Part shown: piece by piece, positions 9,662-17,214 of the stretch | Layout of the letters: each line of letters starts with the position of its first letter | Numbering within the stretch: the stretch's first letter is position 1 | Assembly: GCA_947628795.1 (NCBI GenBank) | Contig: CANRBF010000006.1 | Coordinates: 62,001-126,000 of the forward strand | DNA length: 64,000 nucleotides | Direction: 5' to 3' | Source: an uncultured Monoglobus sp. | Lineage (GTDB): Bacteria; Bacillota; Clostridia; Monoglobales; Monoglobaceae | Notes under the pieces: model-generated | Database searches by the model: none | Told to the model about the DNA's origin: nothing | The model's input: only the letters and a program-made list of their open reading frames with translations | Translations under genes and position numbers: made by a program

Positions 9662-9869
9662 AGGTCAGTCCGTCCCTTTCAAGCATTTCTTCAAACGAGA
9701 CGCCAAAACCGTTATTTTCCTCTTTTGCTTTTGCAATCATCAACAAATCCCAACTGTCGGGCTCGGTTTCGCGGCTGTCTTTAATCCCCTGTAAATACGC
9801 GATAATATTTCCGAACTCCTGCTCGGGAATACTGTCAAGCATATTTATGATCCTCTCTTTTTCAGACAT
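9642..9869 (-). CDS. Antitoxin partner of the RelE-type toxin
   Basis: 75 residues, acidic, beginning MSEKERIINMLDSIPEQEF, with a C-terminal part (GVSFEEMLERDGLTYADLQ) like RelB/Phd-type antitoxins that wrap their toxin. First gene of a two-gene operon, transcribed from the promoter at 9892-9920. It resembles the antitoxin at 56158 in its N-terminal helix (INNLPE, IDLINNL pattern). Assignment rests on size, gene order and overlap with a clear RelE toxin. Confidence 0.8.
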   Translation of the reverse strand: MSEKERIINMLDSIPEQEFGNIIAYLQGIKDSRETEPDSWDLLMIAKAKEENNGFGVSFEEMLERDGLTYADLQN

Positions 9870-9891
9870 ATTACCACCTCGCTTTTCTTAT

Positions 9892-9920
9892 ATTTTATCA
9901 CATTCCGCTCCGTAAATCAA
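9892..9920 (-). promoter_or_regulatory. Sigma-A promoter of the toxin-antitoxin operon
   Basis: On the minus strand TTGATT (9915-9920), 17-bp spacer, TAAAAT (9892-9897), 23 bases before the antitoxin start. Confidence 0.6.
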
Positions 9921-9999
9921 GCTTTATTTAAGCGAGGCCGCGATTTACGCCGCGCAAATTTTATCGAAAATCCCCGCGAAAGCCTTCCCATTAAGTAAG

Positions 10000-10538
10000 C
10001 CTCGCCCCTTGGGGAGAGGTGGCAGGCGAAGCCTGACGGAGAGGTGCCAACGTAGTGATTAGCGATTAGTAAATAGTGATTAGGACGGGCAGGCTGCGGC
10101 GGAGCCGCGAAGCGGGTTCGTGGCACTAACGTATTTCGTTTGCACAAATAAAGAGGCCACAAATCATTAAATCATATAGGACATGCGAGATTGCCGCCCC
10201 TACGGGTTTGAAGCAAATCATGCGGATTGGCGATCAAATGCACCAACTACACCTGTAGGGGCGGATATTATCCGCCCGCAACGTAGGTACTAGAAATTAG
10301 TAACCGGGGGCTAGGCATATGACGCGGTAATAAACCAATGATTTTTGCCAAATCATCTCCGCGTAGTTCCTAGGCCCTATTCCCTAGTTCCTACGTTCCC
10401 ACCTCCGTCTTTCCGCCTTTGGCGGAAATCCACCTCCTCCCGGGAGGAGGCATAAAATAGGCGCCCCTAGGGGGGGAGCTGTCGGGCAAAGCCCGACTGA
10501 GGGGGGATCTATTTACTAATCACTAATCACTACGTTGG
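10000..10538. repeat. Nested repeat island with AACGTAG inverted termini
   Basis: This gene-free stretch holds several layered repeats. A 30-bp inverted pair that differs at one base (CCAACGTAGTGATTAG at 10047-10076 and its complement at 10509-10538) encloses a second inverted pair (AACGTAGGTACTAG at 10280 and its complement ending at 10397). Palindromic units of the CCCCAAGGGG family lie at 10000-10046, 10411-10452 and 10451-10508, and a TGTAGGGGCGGATATTA unit at 10252-10278. No transposase is present. The 118-bp inner element matches a 117-bp one at 24750-24866, suggesting non-autonomous elements. Confidence 0.7.
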
Positions 10539-10594
10539 GGCGAGCCTGACCTCACATTCGCGGGTAATTCTGTGTTTTTATTTTTAAATAATAC

Positions 10595-10720
10595 TTGCTA
10601 TTTTACGCAAAGTATGGTATATTAAATATGCCACGTAACTGAATATTTTTTGATACAAGTATGTCATTTTGTTTTTGTTAAAAATGCATACTCTCCGTTA
10701 AAGTTGTAAGTTATGATATG
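10595..10720 (+). ncRNA. Truncated copy of the structured RNA gene (promoter and 5' end)
   Basis: TTGCTA (10595-10600), 17-bp spacer, TATATT (10618-10623) and a presumed start at G10630. The next bases, GCCACGTAACTGAATAT, match the 5' end of the RNA at 23283 (GCCACATATCTGAATAT). A local hairpin follows (AGTATG, CATTTT, loop, AAAATG, CATACT), but the 3' closing strand, the GCAGCA motif and the terminator of the full copies are absent. The sequence runs straight into the open frame at 10718. It may now act only as that gene's promoter. Confidence 0.5.
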
Positions 10721-12352
10721 AACGTAAGCTCGGGCGACACCATAAACGGCGTTGCGGAAAACCTATCCGAAACCGAAAGCACCTACGCGATCGAAGTAAA
10801 CGGAAGCGCGGTCGCGCCGACAGTTGACACAAAAGAGGCGGCTCCGGTCAGCGTTGATTTAAGCTGCGAGGGCAACGGCAGAGCTTTAGGCAGCGGAACC
10901 GTGTACACGGGAGAAAGTGTGAGGATATCCGCAGTTCCGTTTGAAGGCGAAGATTTCCTCGGTTGGTATGAAAACGGAACGCTTGTATCATCGGAAACCG
11001 AATATGATATGCTGGCGTCGCAGGATATTGACCTTAGCGCAAAGTTCACCGAAAATACTTGTGAAATTACCGTGTCTGACGGAAATGACATAATTTCGGC
11101 GTACAGAATAAATAAGGGCGGCACGGTTCCTCTTGAGGAAAATCCGAGAAAAACGAAAGGAATATTCAAAGGCTATTTTGCCGACGAAAATTTCACAAGG
11201 AAGTTTGACAAAAACACCACTTTCAATACAGATTCCACAATATACGCCGAGTTTGAGAGTGCGAAACGATCCGGCGATTGGTTCTACTTTGTAAACAATG
11301 ACGGCAACGCGGTGATCGCGGGCCGCGACAACTGCGGCGAGGTTTTGAGAATTCCGTCCGAGATCGACGGGCATACTGTGACATCAATATATTTCGGGGC
11401 GTTTAATGCCGAATCAGATATCAAATCGGCAGTTCTTCCGAACACGATCAATGTAATTGATGACACGGCCTTTATGAACTGCGAAATGATTAAAACGGTT
11501 TGCTATGACGGATCGAAAGATCAATGGAACTCAATAAACATAGGAGAAAACAACGAAGCTTTAACGAGCGCCAAACTTGTCGCGAATTTTGATTCCGATT
11601 ATGACGCCGATATTTCGCAAATATCCGTTGACAGCGGAACGGTTACAGCAAACTTAGGCTTTACGCTCAGAGACGGAGAAGCGTATTGTGCGCTTTATGA
11701 TTCAAGCGGCGTGCTTGCCGCGGTTAAACAAGCCGACGCCGCAGCTGGAGACGAACAAATAAAGTTTGACATATCCGATGTTGGCAAGGAATTTGAAACC
11801 TTAAAAATATTTATATGGGAAAGCGAAACATTGAAACCGTTGAGTATAGCGAATGTTTTCCCCAACAACGGACACGAGGATCCTCCCGCTCCCACTTTGA
11901 CGCCCGCTCCTACCGAGGCGCCGACGGCACTGCCTCCGAGAGAGACCGAGCAGCCCGGGGATAATTCTCTAAAAATCAGCGTAAGGCTTGACAAAACCGA
12001 GCTCGCGCCCGGAGAGAGCGCGGTGGTTAGCCTCATCGCTGACAGGGATTTTGAAACCGACTTGTTTATGTTTGACTGGACGCTCGACAACGATTTTGAG
12101 TTTTTCGATATTGACGAAAACAGCGATGTTTATTGTTTCCCAAACACATATGACGGGGTCCTTTCGGTGTTTATAGGCAGAACGACAATAAGCGTCAAAG
12201 CGGGAGAACCGTTTTACAGCTTCGGTATCAAGGCCAATGAGAACGCGCGAAAAGGGCGGCACAGCTTACCGCTCGTCGAGAGCACCGTTTGGGACACGGA
12301 TATTAACAACTTTGATACCGCGGTTGACGACATCGTGATCGACGTAAAATAA
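10718..12352 (+). CDS. Surface-type protein with BspA-like, Pro-rich and cohesin-like parts; probably N-terminally truncated
   Basis: 544 residues in the open frame. Visible parts: an InlB-B/MucBP-like beta repeat region (about 45-185, GWYENG and AEFES pattern); a BspA-like leucine-rich segment (about 190-290, IPSEIDGHTVTSIYFGAF); a module ending IFIWESETLKPL (about 297-385) shared with other secreted proteins here; a Pro/Thr linker (PAPTLTPAPTEAP); and a cohesin-like beta sandwich (about 410-544). Such proteins are exported, yet there is no signal peptide and no ribosome-binding site before the first ATG; the frame is open back to 10682 without a better start. I infer loss of the 5' end beside the repeat island, so it may be a pseudogene. 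Confidence 0.55.
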   Translation: MNVSSGDTINGVAENLSETESTYAIEVNGSAVAPTVDTKEAAPVSVDLSCEGNGRALGSGTVYTGESVRISAVPFEGEDFLGWYENGTLVSSETEYDMLASQDIDLSAKFTENTCEITVSDGNDIISAYRINKGGTVPLEENPRKTKGIFKGYFADENFTRKFDKNTTFNTDSTIYAEFESAKRSGDWFYFVNNDGNAVIAGRDNCGEVLRIPSEIDGHTVTSIYFGAFNAESDIKSAVLPNTINVIDDTAFMNCEMIKTVCYDGSKDQWNSINIGENNEALTSAKLVANFDSDYDADISQISVDSGTVTANLGFTLRDGEAYCALYDSSGVLAAVKQADAAAGDEQIKFDISDVGKEFETLKIFIWESETLKPLSIANVFPNNGHEDPPAPTLTPAPTEAPTALPPRETEQPGDNSLKISVRLDKTELAPGESAVVSLIADRDFETDLFMFDWTLDNDFEFFDIDENSDVYCFPNTYDGVLSVFIGRTTISVKAGEPFYSFGIKANENARKGRHSLPLVESTVWDTDINNFDTAVDDIVIDVK

Positions 12353-12396
12353 AAAATCGGGCGGCGCAGCCGAAGCTGCGCCGCCTGTGTTTTATT
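12351..12396. terminator. Bidirectional terminator between the 10.7 kb gene and clpC
   Basis: Perfect 11-bp stem GGCGGCGCAGC (12360-12370) with its complement (12375-12385), CGAA loop, and T-rich runs on both strands. Confidence 0.88.
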
Positions 12397-14863
12397 TTAT
12401 GTCGAAGCCGTTTTCGGAGGCGTCCACGACCGCAGTCTCGCCGGGCTTTATCTTGCCCTCGAGCATCTTTTCGGCGATCATGTCCTCGATTCCGGACTGT
12501 ATCGCTCTTCTGAGCGGACGCGCGCCGTAGGTCGCGTCGAATCCGTTTTCGGAGATCTTGTCGATCGCCGCGTCTGTGAACTCGGCCTTGATGCCGTTTT
12601 CCTCAAGTCTCGCGGCCAGGGTTCCCAGCATCATGCCCGCGATCTTCTTTATGTCGTCGCGGCTGAGCTTGCGGAACACGATTATCTCGTCGATCCTGTT
12701 GAGGAACTCGGGCCTGAACGCCTGCTTGAGCTCGCCGAGAACGCTCTCCTTGATCTTGTCGTAGTCCTTATCCTCCTCCGCGCTCTCATCGGCCGCCGAG
12801 AATCCCAAAGACTTGGTTCCGCCGGTTATGAGCCGCGCGCCCAGATTCGAGGTCATGATTATGATCGTGTTGCGGAAATCGACCCGTCTGCCCTGGCTGT
12901 CGGTCAGGATTCCGTCCTCCAGTATCTGGAGCATGATGTTGAACACATCGGGGTGCGCCTTTTCGATCTCGTCGAACAGGATGACCGAGTAGGGCTTGGT
13001 CCTGACTTTGTCGGTCAGCTGGCCGCCCTCGTCGTAGCCGATATATCCCGGAGGCGAGCCTACCAGTCTGGACACCGAGTGCTTTTCCATATACTCGGAC
13101 ATATCAACGCGGATAACCGCGTCCTCGTCGCCGAACATGGCCTCGGCCAGAGCCTTGGAAAGCTCGGTCTTGCCGACGCCCGTGGGGCCCAGGAATATGA
13201 ACGAGCCTATGGGACGCTTGGGGTCCTTGAGGCCCACTCTGCCGCGGCGGATGGCCTTTGCGACCGCCGTTACGGCCTCGTCCTGACCCACGACTCTCTT
13301 GTGCAGTATCTCCTCGAGCTTGAGCAGACGCTCGCTCTCGGTCTCCTCCAGGGTCTTTACGGGGATACCCGTCCAGAGCGACACTATCTCGGCTATCTCG
13401 TTCTCGGTAACGACCGCCTGATCGCCCGAGCTGCCCTGGGTCCAGTTTTCCTTGGTCTCGCGCAGCTTTTCGCGCAGTTCGCGCTCCTTGTCGCGCAGTT
13501 TCGCGGCCTTCTCGTATTCCTGAGTGGTGATGGCGGATTCCTTCTCGGTCTTGACCGACTCGATCTGCTCCTCAAGACTGCGCACGTCGGGCGGCGCGGT
13601 CATGTTTTTGAGCTTGAGGCGGGACGCCGCCTCGTCGACCAGGTCGATCGACTTGTCGGGCTGGAACCTGTCGGAAATATATCTGGACGACAGCGACACG
13701 GCCGCCTCCAACGCTTTGTCGGATATCTTCACGCGGTGGTGCGCCTCGTACTTGTCGCGGATGCCCTTGAGTATCTCCAGAGTTTCCTCCTGAGTGGGCT
13801 CGTCCAGCGTGATGGGCTGGAACCTGCGCTCGAGCGCCGCGTCCTTTTCGATGTGCTTTCTGTATTCGCCCAGAGTTGTGGCGCCCACTATCTGTATCTC
13901 GCCTCTTGAGAGCGCGGGCTTTAGGATATTCGCCGCGTCTATCGCGCCCTCGGCGGCGCCCGCGCCGATTATCGTGTGAATCTCGTCGATGAACAGGATG
14001 ACCCTGCCCGACTTGCGGACCTCGTCCATAGCCTTTTTGAGGCGCTCCTCAAACTCGCCGCGGTACTTGGCGCCCGCCAGCATCGAGGACATCTCAAGGG
14101 TCACGATCCTCTTGTTTCTGAGTATCTCGGGCACCTGTCCCGAGGCGATCTTCTGCGCAAGGCCCTCGGCCACGGCGGTCTTTCCCACGCCGGGCTCGCC
14201 GATAAGGCAGGGGTTGTTTTTCGAGCGGCGGCTCAGCACCTGGATCACGCGCTCTATCGCGCTGTCGCGGCCGATGACCGGGTCCAGCTTGCCTTCCTTG
14301 GCCATCTGCGTCAGGTCCTTGCCGAACTTCATCAGGGTCGGACAGTCGTCCTTTCCGCCGCGGCCTCTGCCCGGTCTGCCGCCCTGCGAATATCCGCCGT
14401 AGGACGGCGAAGGCTCCGCCTCGTCACTGTCGCTGAGCATATTCAGAATGTCGTTGTAGAGCTTCTGGGGGTTGGCGTTCAGCGTTATCAATATCTTCGC
14501 CGCAATGCTGCTGCTCTCGCGGAGCAGAGCGATGAGAAGATGCTCGGTTCCCACATAGTTGTGGCCCAGCCTCGCGGCCTCGGCGGCGCTGCGCTCGATC
14601 ACATACTTGGTCCGGGGGGTGAAGCTTGCGGGCAGCTCGCTGAGGGGCCTGCCGATATTGAGTATCTCATGGATAACGCCGTCGACGCTCTCCTCGGTGA
14701 TGTCGTTGGACTCGAGTATCTTCGCCGCGACGCCCTCGCCCTCTTTTATGAGACCCAGCAGCATATGCTCGGTTCCCACATAGTTGTGGCCCAGCTCCAT
14801 GGCGCTCTCGGCCGCCAAATTTATCGCCTTTTGGGCGCTTTCCGTAAATCTGTTTTCATACAT
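12392..14863 (-). CDS. clpC: ATP-dependent Clp protease ATP-binding subunit ClpC
   Basis: AAA+ unfoldase of the ClpCP protease, which degrades misfolded and arginine-phosphorylated proteins. 823 residues, usual for the family: two Clp N-repeats (about 1-145), a Gly-rich linker, first AAA+ domain with GEPGVGKT (near 222), a UVR coiled-coil segment (near 425-465), second AAA+ domain with GPTGVGKT (near 555), and the C-terminal small domain. The ATG at 14863 is chosen because GAAAGGA lies about 9 bases upstream; the GTG at 14872 has no room for a binding site. Last gene of ctsR-mcsA-mcsB-clpC. Confidence 0.97.
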   Translation of the reverse strand: MYENRFTESAQKAINLAAESAMELGHNYVGTEHMLLGLIKEGEGVAAKILESNDITEESVDGVIHEILNIGRPLSELPASFTPRTKYVIERSAAEAARLGHNYVGTEHLLIALLRESSSIAAKILITLNANPQKLYNDILNMLSDSDEAEPSPSYGGYSQGGRPGRGRGGKDDCPTLMKFGKDLTQMAKEGKLDPVIGRDSAIERVIQVLSRRSKNNPCLIGEPGVGKTAVAEGLAQKIASGQVPEILRNKRIVTLEMSSMLAGAKYRGEFEERLKKAMDEVRKSGRVILFIDEIHTIIGAGAAEGAIDAANILKPALSRGEIQIVGATTLGEYRKHIEKDAALERRFQPITLDEPTQEETLEILKGIRDKYEAHHRVKISDKALEAAVSLSSRYISDRFQPDKSIDLVDEAASRLKLKNMTAPPDVRSLEEQIESVKTEKESAITTQEYEKAAKLRDKERELREKLRETKENWTQGSSGDQAVVTENEIAEIVSLWTGIPVKTLEETESERLLKLEEILHKRVVGQDEAVTAVAKAIRRGRVGLKDPKRPIGSFIFLGPTGVGKTELSKALAEAMFGDEDAVIRVDMSEYMEKHSVSRLVGSPPGYIGYDEGGQLTDKVRTKPYSVILFDEIEKAHPDVFNIMLQILEDGILTDSQGRRVDFRNTIIIMTSNLGARLITGGTKSLGFSAADESAEEDKDYDKIKESVLGELKQAFRPEFLNRIDEIIVFRKLSRDDIKKIAGMMLGTLAARLEENGIKAEFTDAAIDKISENGFDATYGARPLRRAIQSGIEDMIAEKMLEGKIKPGETAVVDASENGFDIK

Positions 14864-14902
14864 AGTGAACACATCCTTTCAAACTGTTTCATATAATCCT
14901 TT

Positions 14903-15937
14903 TTATTTTAAGTAGCTTTTGATTATCTCACCGCGCTTTAAGTCGCGGGAGAACTCGTTTGCCGTGTTGTGATTTTTCACTATATTCGCCGGCAGTATCG
15001 AATATGTGATCTCGTTGACCGTCTCGGGCTTAACGCCGTCGATTATTCCCAGAGCTATACCCAGACGCAGGTCGGACAGACGCTTCATCGCCTCGTCGGT
15101 CGTCATCATCACCGCCCGCTCAAGGGTTCCCAGCGAGCGCATGACCCTGTCCTCCAGACGGAACTTGTCGTTTTTATAGAGCAGATTCCTGAGCTGTCTC
15201 TCGTTCGCGACCACCTCGGACACGATCTGCTTCAGTCTGTCGATTATGTCCTGCTCGGTCATGCCAAGCGTCAGCTGATTGGATATCTGGAATATGTTGC
15301 CGAGGCCCTTGCTGCCCTCGCCGTATATGCCGCGGACCGTGAGACCAAGCTGCGACAGCGTGTTCGACAGCTCGCCGAACTTTCCTGTCAGCACATAGCC
15401 GGGCAGGTGCACCATGACGGACGCTCTGAGCCCGGTGCCGACATTTGTGGGGCAGCAGGTCAGATAGCCGAAGTCCTTGTCAAACGCGTAGTCCAGCTTT
15501 TCCTCGGCGAAGTCGTCTATCAGATTTGCGGCGGCGCAGCACTTGTCTATCTCAAATCCCGCCTCCATGCACTGAATCCTCAGATGATCCTCCTCGTTTA
15601 TCATAATGCTGACGCGGCTGTCCGAGCTTAAGATCAGTCCGCGCCGCATGCTTCCGTCAATTAGCTGCGGGCTTATCAGATGGCACTCCGATATGGCCTG
15701 TTTTTCAACGTCGCTCATGTTCGCCATGTCGATAAACTTGAGCTTCATGTCCTTGACCTTTTCGGCTCTCTCTCCGTCCTCACGGTTCGTCAGCGCCGAA
15801 ACGCATTTTTCGATTATCTCGTCCCGCTCCTTTTTGTCCGCGGCGGCGGGGAAGGGCAGGCCTTTTATGTTTCTGGCGAGGCGCACTCTCGACGAGAGCA
15901 CCACGTCGCCGTCCTTGCCGTAATCATAATACCACAT
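14903..15937 (-). CDS. mcsB: Protein arginine kinase McsB
   Basis: Phosphorylates arginines on proteins, which marks them for ClpCP and inactivates CtsR. 344 residues with the phosphagen-kinase catalytic fold: SSRVRLARN near residue 16, the RRG and NEEDHLR loops (near 98-120) and the active-site segment CCPTNVGTG (Cys162). Start at 15937 lies one base after the mcsA stop, with GGGGGAG upstream, so the two are translationally coupled. Activator McsA is encoded just before it. Confidence 0.96.
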   Translation of the reverse strand: MWYYDYGKDGDVVLSSRVRLARNIKGLPFPAAADKKERDEIIEKCVSALTNREDGERAEKVKDMKLKFIDMANMSDVEKQAISECHLISPQLIDGSMRRGLILSSDSRVSIMINEEDHLRIQCMEAGFEIDKCCAAANLIDDFAEEKLDYAFDKDFGYLTCCPTNVGTGLRASVMVHLPGYVLTGKFGELSNTLSQLGLTVRGIYGEGSKGLGNIFQISNQLTLGMTEQDIIDRLKQIVSEVVANERQLRNLLYKNDKFRLEDRVMRSLGTLERAVMMTTDEAMKRLSDLRLGIALGIIDGVKPETVNEITYSILPANIVKNHNTANEFSRDLKRGEIIKSYLK

Positions 15938-15938
15938 A

Positions 15939-16469
15939 CTATTTCTCCCCCTTTATCGCCTTGATCTCGTCGCGGATCTCCGCCGCTTTTTCAAACTCCT
16001 GCTCGCGGACCGCCTTGTCGAGGCTCATTTTGAGCTTGTCGAGTCTGCGCGAGTTTTTGAGCTCGCCGCCGCCCCGCTCGGGGATCTTGCCCACATGCTC
16101 GTAGGTCCCGTGTATCTGCTTGAGCGGCCGCAGCAGCCGATCGTGGAACGCGGAATAGCACTCGCCGCAGCCCAGCTTGCCCTTTGACACGAACTCGTCG
16201 TAGGTCATGCCGCAAAGCGGACACTTGCTCACAGCTTTAAGTATCTCGGGTCCGGCCGAACTCTGAGACGGCGCTCCGGCCAGACCGTAGAGAGCCGACG
16301 CCAGATTGCCCAGCCCGGCGCTCTCGTAAATCGAGCCGCCGCCTTTAAACAGACTGCCCGCCACCTTTTGGGCGCACTCGGGGCAAACCGACATCATGCT
16401 CACCTTTCCGTTAATATTAAGATGCATTTCTTCAACGGCCTCATTCTTGCCGCAAATTTGACATTTCAT
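15939..16469 (-). CDS. mcsA: McsA, UVR-domain activator of McsB
   Basis: 176 residues. Zinc-binding pairs are visible: CQIC and CPEC near the N-terminus, CPLC and CGEC in the middle. A UVR motif (LDKAVREQEFEKAAEIRDEI) closes the protein. McsA activates the McsB kinase and helps control CtsR. The start at 16469 has GGAGGGTG upstream and gives the usual MKCQICGKN N-terminus. It is separated from ctsR by 156 bases containing two hairpins. Confidence 0.94.
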   Translation of the reverse strand: MKCQICGKNEAVEEMHLNINGKVSMMSVCPECAQKVAGSLFKGGGSIYESAGLGNLASALYGLAGAPSQSSAGPEILKAVSKCPLCGMTYDEFVSKGKLGCGECYSAFHDRLLRPLKQIHGTYEHVGKIPERGGGELKNSRRLDKLKMSLDKAVREQEFEKAAEIRDEIKAIKGEK

Positions 16470-16558
16470 AAAAATCACCCTCCTTCGTCGCAAATCCCTC
16501 CGCTTGTTCGCGCTGCCGCAAGCGGCACCGCTCTCCCGCTCCGGGTTTGCTCCTCTTT

Positions 16559-16604
16559 CCCAAAAAGCGTTTTCGCTTTTTGGGAGCCCTGTGCCTTTCG
16601 GCAC
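16559..16604. other. Two hairpins in the ctsR-mcsA gap
   Basis: CCCAAAAAGCG, TTTT loop, and its perfect complement (16559-16584), then GTGCC with its complement (16591-16604). Neither is followed by a clear T-run, so a role in RNA stability or processing is as likely as termination. Confidence 0.5.
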
Positions 16605-16625
16605 CTTTTAAAATCTCTCCGCTCA

Positions 16626-17078
16626 TTAAGCGACGCTCACGAGCGCGTTTTTAAGGATCCGCGCCCGCACTTGATCCTGCTCGGGCTGCTTGAGAGGCAG
16701 CGCCTTTTCGCTTATGACGCTCATTATTATCTTTGCCTCTCTCTCGCTGATCAAACCGTAGTCATAACAGTTTTTGACGATCGCCTCCGCGCTGCCCGCG
16801 CCTATGCTGTTCCCCACGGAATTTATCACGTGCATCAGCTTGGCTCCGCTGCTGTCGTACGCCACGCGGCTTATGCGAATATAACCTCCGCCGCCCCTGC
16901 GGCTCTCCACCAGGTACCCCTTTTCGGGAGAAAACCGAGTGGATATTACATAGTTGATCTGAGACGGCACGCAGCTGAACCTGTCCGCCAGCTCCTTGCG
17001 CCGAAGCTCGATCTCGCCCGCTTCCGCCTGCTTCAACATGTCGTTGATAAAATCCTCTATAACATTGCTGAGTTTCAC
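16626..17078 (-). CDS. ctsR: Class III stress repressor CtsR
   Basis: 150-residue transcriptional repressor of clp heat-shock genes. The N-terminal winged helix-turn-helix carries the Gly-rich wing (RRGGGGYIRI near residues 60-70), the part that senses heat in characterised CtsR proteins, and the C-terminal dimer domain is present. First gene of the operon; the CtsR-type operator at 17112-17134 in its own promoter region shows autoregulation. Confidence 0.96.
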   Translation of the reverse strand: MKLSNVIEDFINDMLKQAEAGEIELRRKELADRFSCVPSQINYVISTRFSPEKGYLVESRRGGGGYIRISRVAYDSSGAKLMHVINSVGNSIGAGSAEAIVKNCYDYGLISEREAKIIMSVISEKALPLKQPEQDQVRARILKNALVSVA

Positions 17079-17111
17079 TTTTTAATCACTTCCCGACATA
17101 TTATTATCAAA

Positions 17112-17134
17112 TTTGACTTTGACTTTCTTTGACT
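17112..17134 (-). promoter_or_regulatory. CtsR operator (three AGTCAAA heptads)
   Basis: On the minus strand AGTCAAA, GAA, AGTCAAA is an exact match to the CtsR heptad-repeat operator. A third heptad overlaps the second by one base. The site lies 10 bases downstream of the -10 box, where a bound repressor would block transcription. Confidence 0.9.
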
Positions 17135-17143
17135 TACAATCCT

Positions 17144-17171
17144 ATTATAGCACGATTTTTTTATTTGTCAA
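17144..17171 (-). promoter_or_regulatory. Sigma-A promoter of the ctsR operon
   Basis: TTGACA (17166-17171), 16-bp spacer, TATAAT (17144-17149) on the minus strand, directly upstream of the CtsR boxes. Confidence 0.88.
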
Positions 17172-17214
17172 TAGTTTTTTCAAAAAAAGTCAAAAAATTT
17201 TTTATTCGGGAAAA

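Noticed and set aside
13976-14896. 306-codon plus-strand open frame opposite clpC (and 318 codons at 12953)
   Set aside because: Shadow frames of the GC-rich clpC gene; no ribosome site and no recognisable protein.
16441-16626. 61-codon frame between ctsR and mcsA overlapping the ctsR stop
   Set aside because: Highly basic, lies over two hairpins and runs into mcsA; no ribosome site. At most a coupling frame.
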